From Dickeya zeae NCPPB 2538 (lineage in GTDB: Bacteria; Pseudomonadota; Gammaproteobacteria; Enterobacterales; Enterobacteriaceae), in assembly GCF_000406165.1 (NCBI RefSeq), contig NZ_CM001977.1, forward strand, positions 2,592,815 to 2,656,814: a stretch of 64,000 nucleotides of DNA, written 5' to 3'. Below the pieces are notes generated by a model that was not told the DNA's origin, did no database searches, and was given only the letters and a program-made list of their open reading frames with translations. Every line of letters starts with the position of its first letter. Position 1 is the stretch's first letter. The translations under genes and the position numbers were made by a program. Below, piece by piece: positions 63,308 through 64,000 of this stretch.

Positions 63308-64000
63308 TCAAATACCTGACGTTAACGTGATAAACAGCGGCAGCGACAGGATACAGAGAACGGAGCTTAACAGCAGTACAGCTTCTGCATCCGGCGATTG
63401 CACGCCAAAGCGGTTACCGAACACCACCCCGAAAAACCCGGCGGACAGCGCAATCATCAGAATCGCGGTGATCGCCACCGAGCCGTGTAACCCCAGTACC
63501 AGTACGATACCCCATGCCAACGCCGGTTGAATCAGCAACTTGGTCAATACCGCGGTGGTGACCATCGAATTCAGTTTTAGCTGGCGTGCAGACAGAATAA
63601 CCCCGGTCAGGAAGAGCGCGGTCGCGGTGGCAGATAACCCCAGCGGTTTAATCGCCGACAGCAACAGTTCTGGCATACGGATACCGATGGCAGACAACAC
63701 GACACCCAGCAGCGGCCCTAACACGATCGGTTTTTTCAGCGAACGCCACATCAACACCGGCAGCATCGACAGCGTAGAGGTCTGATTGCCGCCAGACGCC
63801 AGCGCCTTCTCGCGCTCCAGAATCAGCAGGCAGAACGGCGTCATTAACACCGAGCCACAGGCAATGGAGACCGCTACGGAAAGTGATGTCGATGAGCCAT
63901 CGCCCAGCACACTGCCGAGGATCGGCAAACCGAGTGCCGCGTAGTTGGGCAGCGCGACAGTCAGCGTCAGCACTGCGGCATCCTGCGGCGTTTTATGGAA
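63308..64000 (-). CDS. mdcF: Malonate transporter, AEC family (partial, 5' end outside window)
   Basis: The minus-strand frame is open from 64000 to the stop at 63308. The visible 230 C-terminal residues are a hydrophobic auxin-efflux-carrier (AEC) family protein, for example TVALPNYAALGLPILGS and ATALFLTGVILSARQLKL. The order mdcF-mdcG-mdcH matches mdc operons, so it is probably the malonate transporter MdcF. The N-terminus and the rest of the operon lie to the right. Confidence 0.9.
   Translation of the reverse strand, partial: FHKTPQDAAVLTLTVALPNYAALGLPILGSVLGDGSSTSLSVAVSIACGSVLMTPFCLLILEREKALASGGNQTSTLSMLPVLMWRSLKKPIVLGPLLGVVLSAIGIRMPELLLSAIKPLGLSATATALFLTGVILSARQLKLNSMVTTAVLTKLLIQPALAWGIVLVLGLHGSVAITAILMIALSAGFFGVVFGNRFGVQSPDAEAVLLLSSVLCILSLPLFITLTSGI

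Noticed and set aside
1..64000. CRISPR arrays, IS elements, integrases, rRNA genes
   Set aside because: None seen: no spaced direct repeats of CRISPR type, no transposase or integrase frames, and no rRNA sequence.

Overview
The window is chromosomal DNA of a gamma-proteobacterium of the order Enterobacterales, most probably the soft-rot family Pectobacteriaceae (Dickeya or a close relative). Supporting signs are the Enterobacterales gene order bioA/bioBFCD-uvrB-ybhK, the pairs moeA-moeB and yohJ-yohK, serine and asparagine tRNA genes flanking mtfA, and a 654-residue GH3 enzyme whose length and signal peptide fit the BgxA beta-glucosidase/xylosidase described from Erwinia (Dickeya) chrysanthemi. 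The genus call is an inference; no database search was possible.

Layout. 1-10.5 kb: the start of a cytochrome bd-type oxidase subunit I gene, ybhK, a VOC protein, uvrB with a LexA box, a uvrB-bioD intergenic region holding paired DnaA boxes (DARS1-like) and a possible small RNA, then the divergent biotin genes around a BirA-type operator. 10.9-17.2 kb: an accessory operon of a thermostable-hemolysin-family protein, an adenylate-forming ligase, a TauD-type oxygenase, an AurF-type diiron oxygenase, an exporter and an AraC regulator. It looks like a compact pathway for a small oxidised metabolite and is the most interesting part of the window. 17.4-29.3 kb: mostly core genes (DUF2269 protein, bgxA, yohJK, cdd, maeA, moeAB, thioesterase, glycosyltransferase, flavodoxin-like protein). 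29.4-34.1 kb: a phage tail remnant beside tRNA-Ser(CGA), mtfA, tRNA-Asn and a truncated amidase.

34.1-64 kb is a run of catabolic and transport modules, each with its own regulator. They are: an APC permease/AraC/ornithine-cyclodeaminase-like/RidA/FAD-oxidase set; a LysR-controlled NAD(P)-binding protein; a 5-oxoprolinase (pxpBCA) and polar-amino-acid ABC transporter region with a biotinyl-domain protein, SDR, aminotransferase and LysR; a DMT exporter; a split-transketolase/SDR/MFS operon with a LysR gene; a TetR/NmrA-like pair with two palindromic operators; and the 3' part of a malonate decarboxylase locus (mdcF, mdcG, mdcH) facing mdcR.

The first and last genes run off the window. Functions of the catabolic modules are inferred from family membership and gene order; their substrates cannot be read from sequence.
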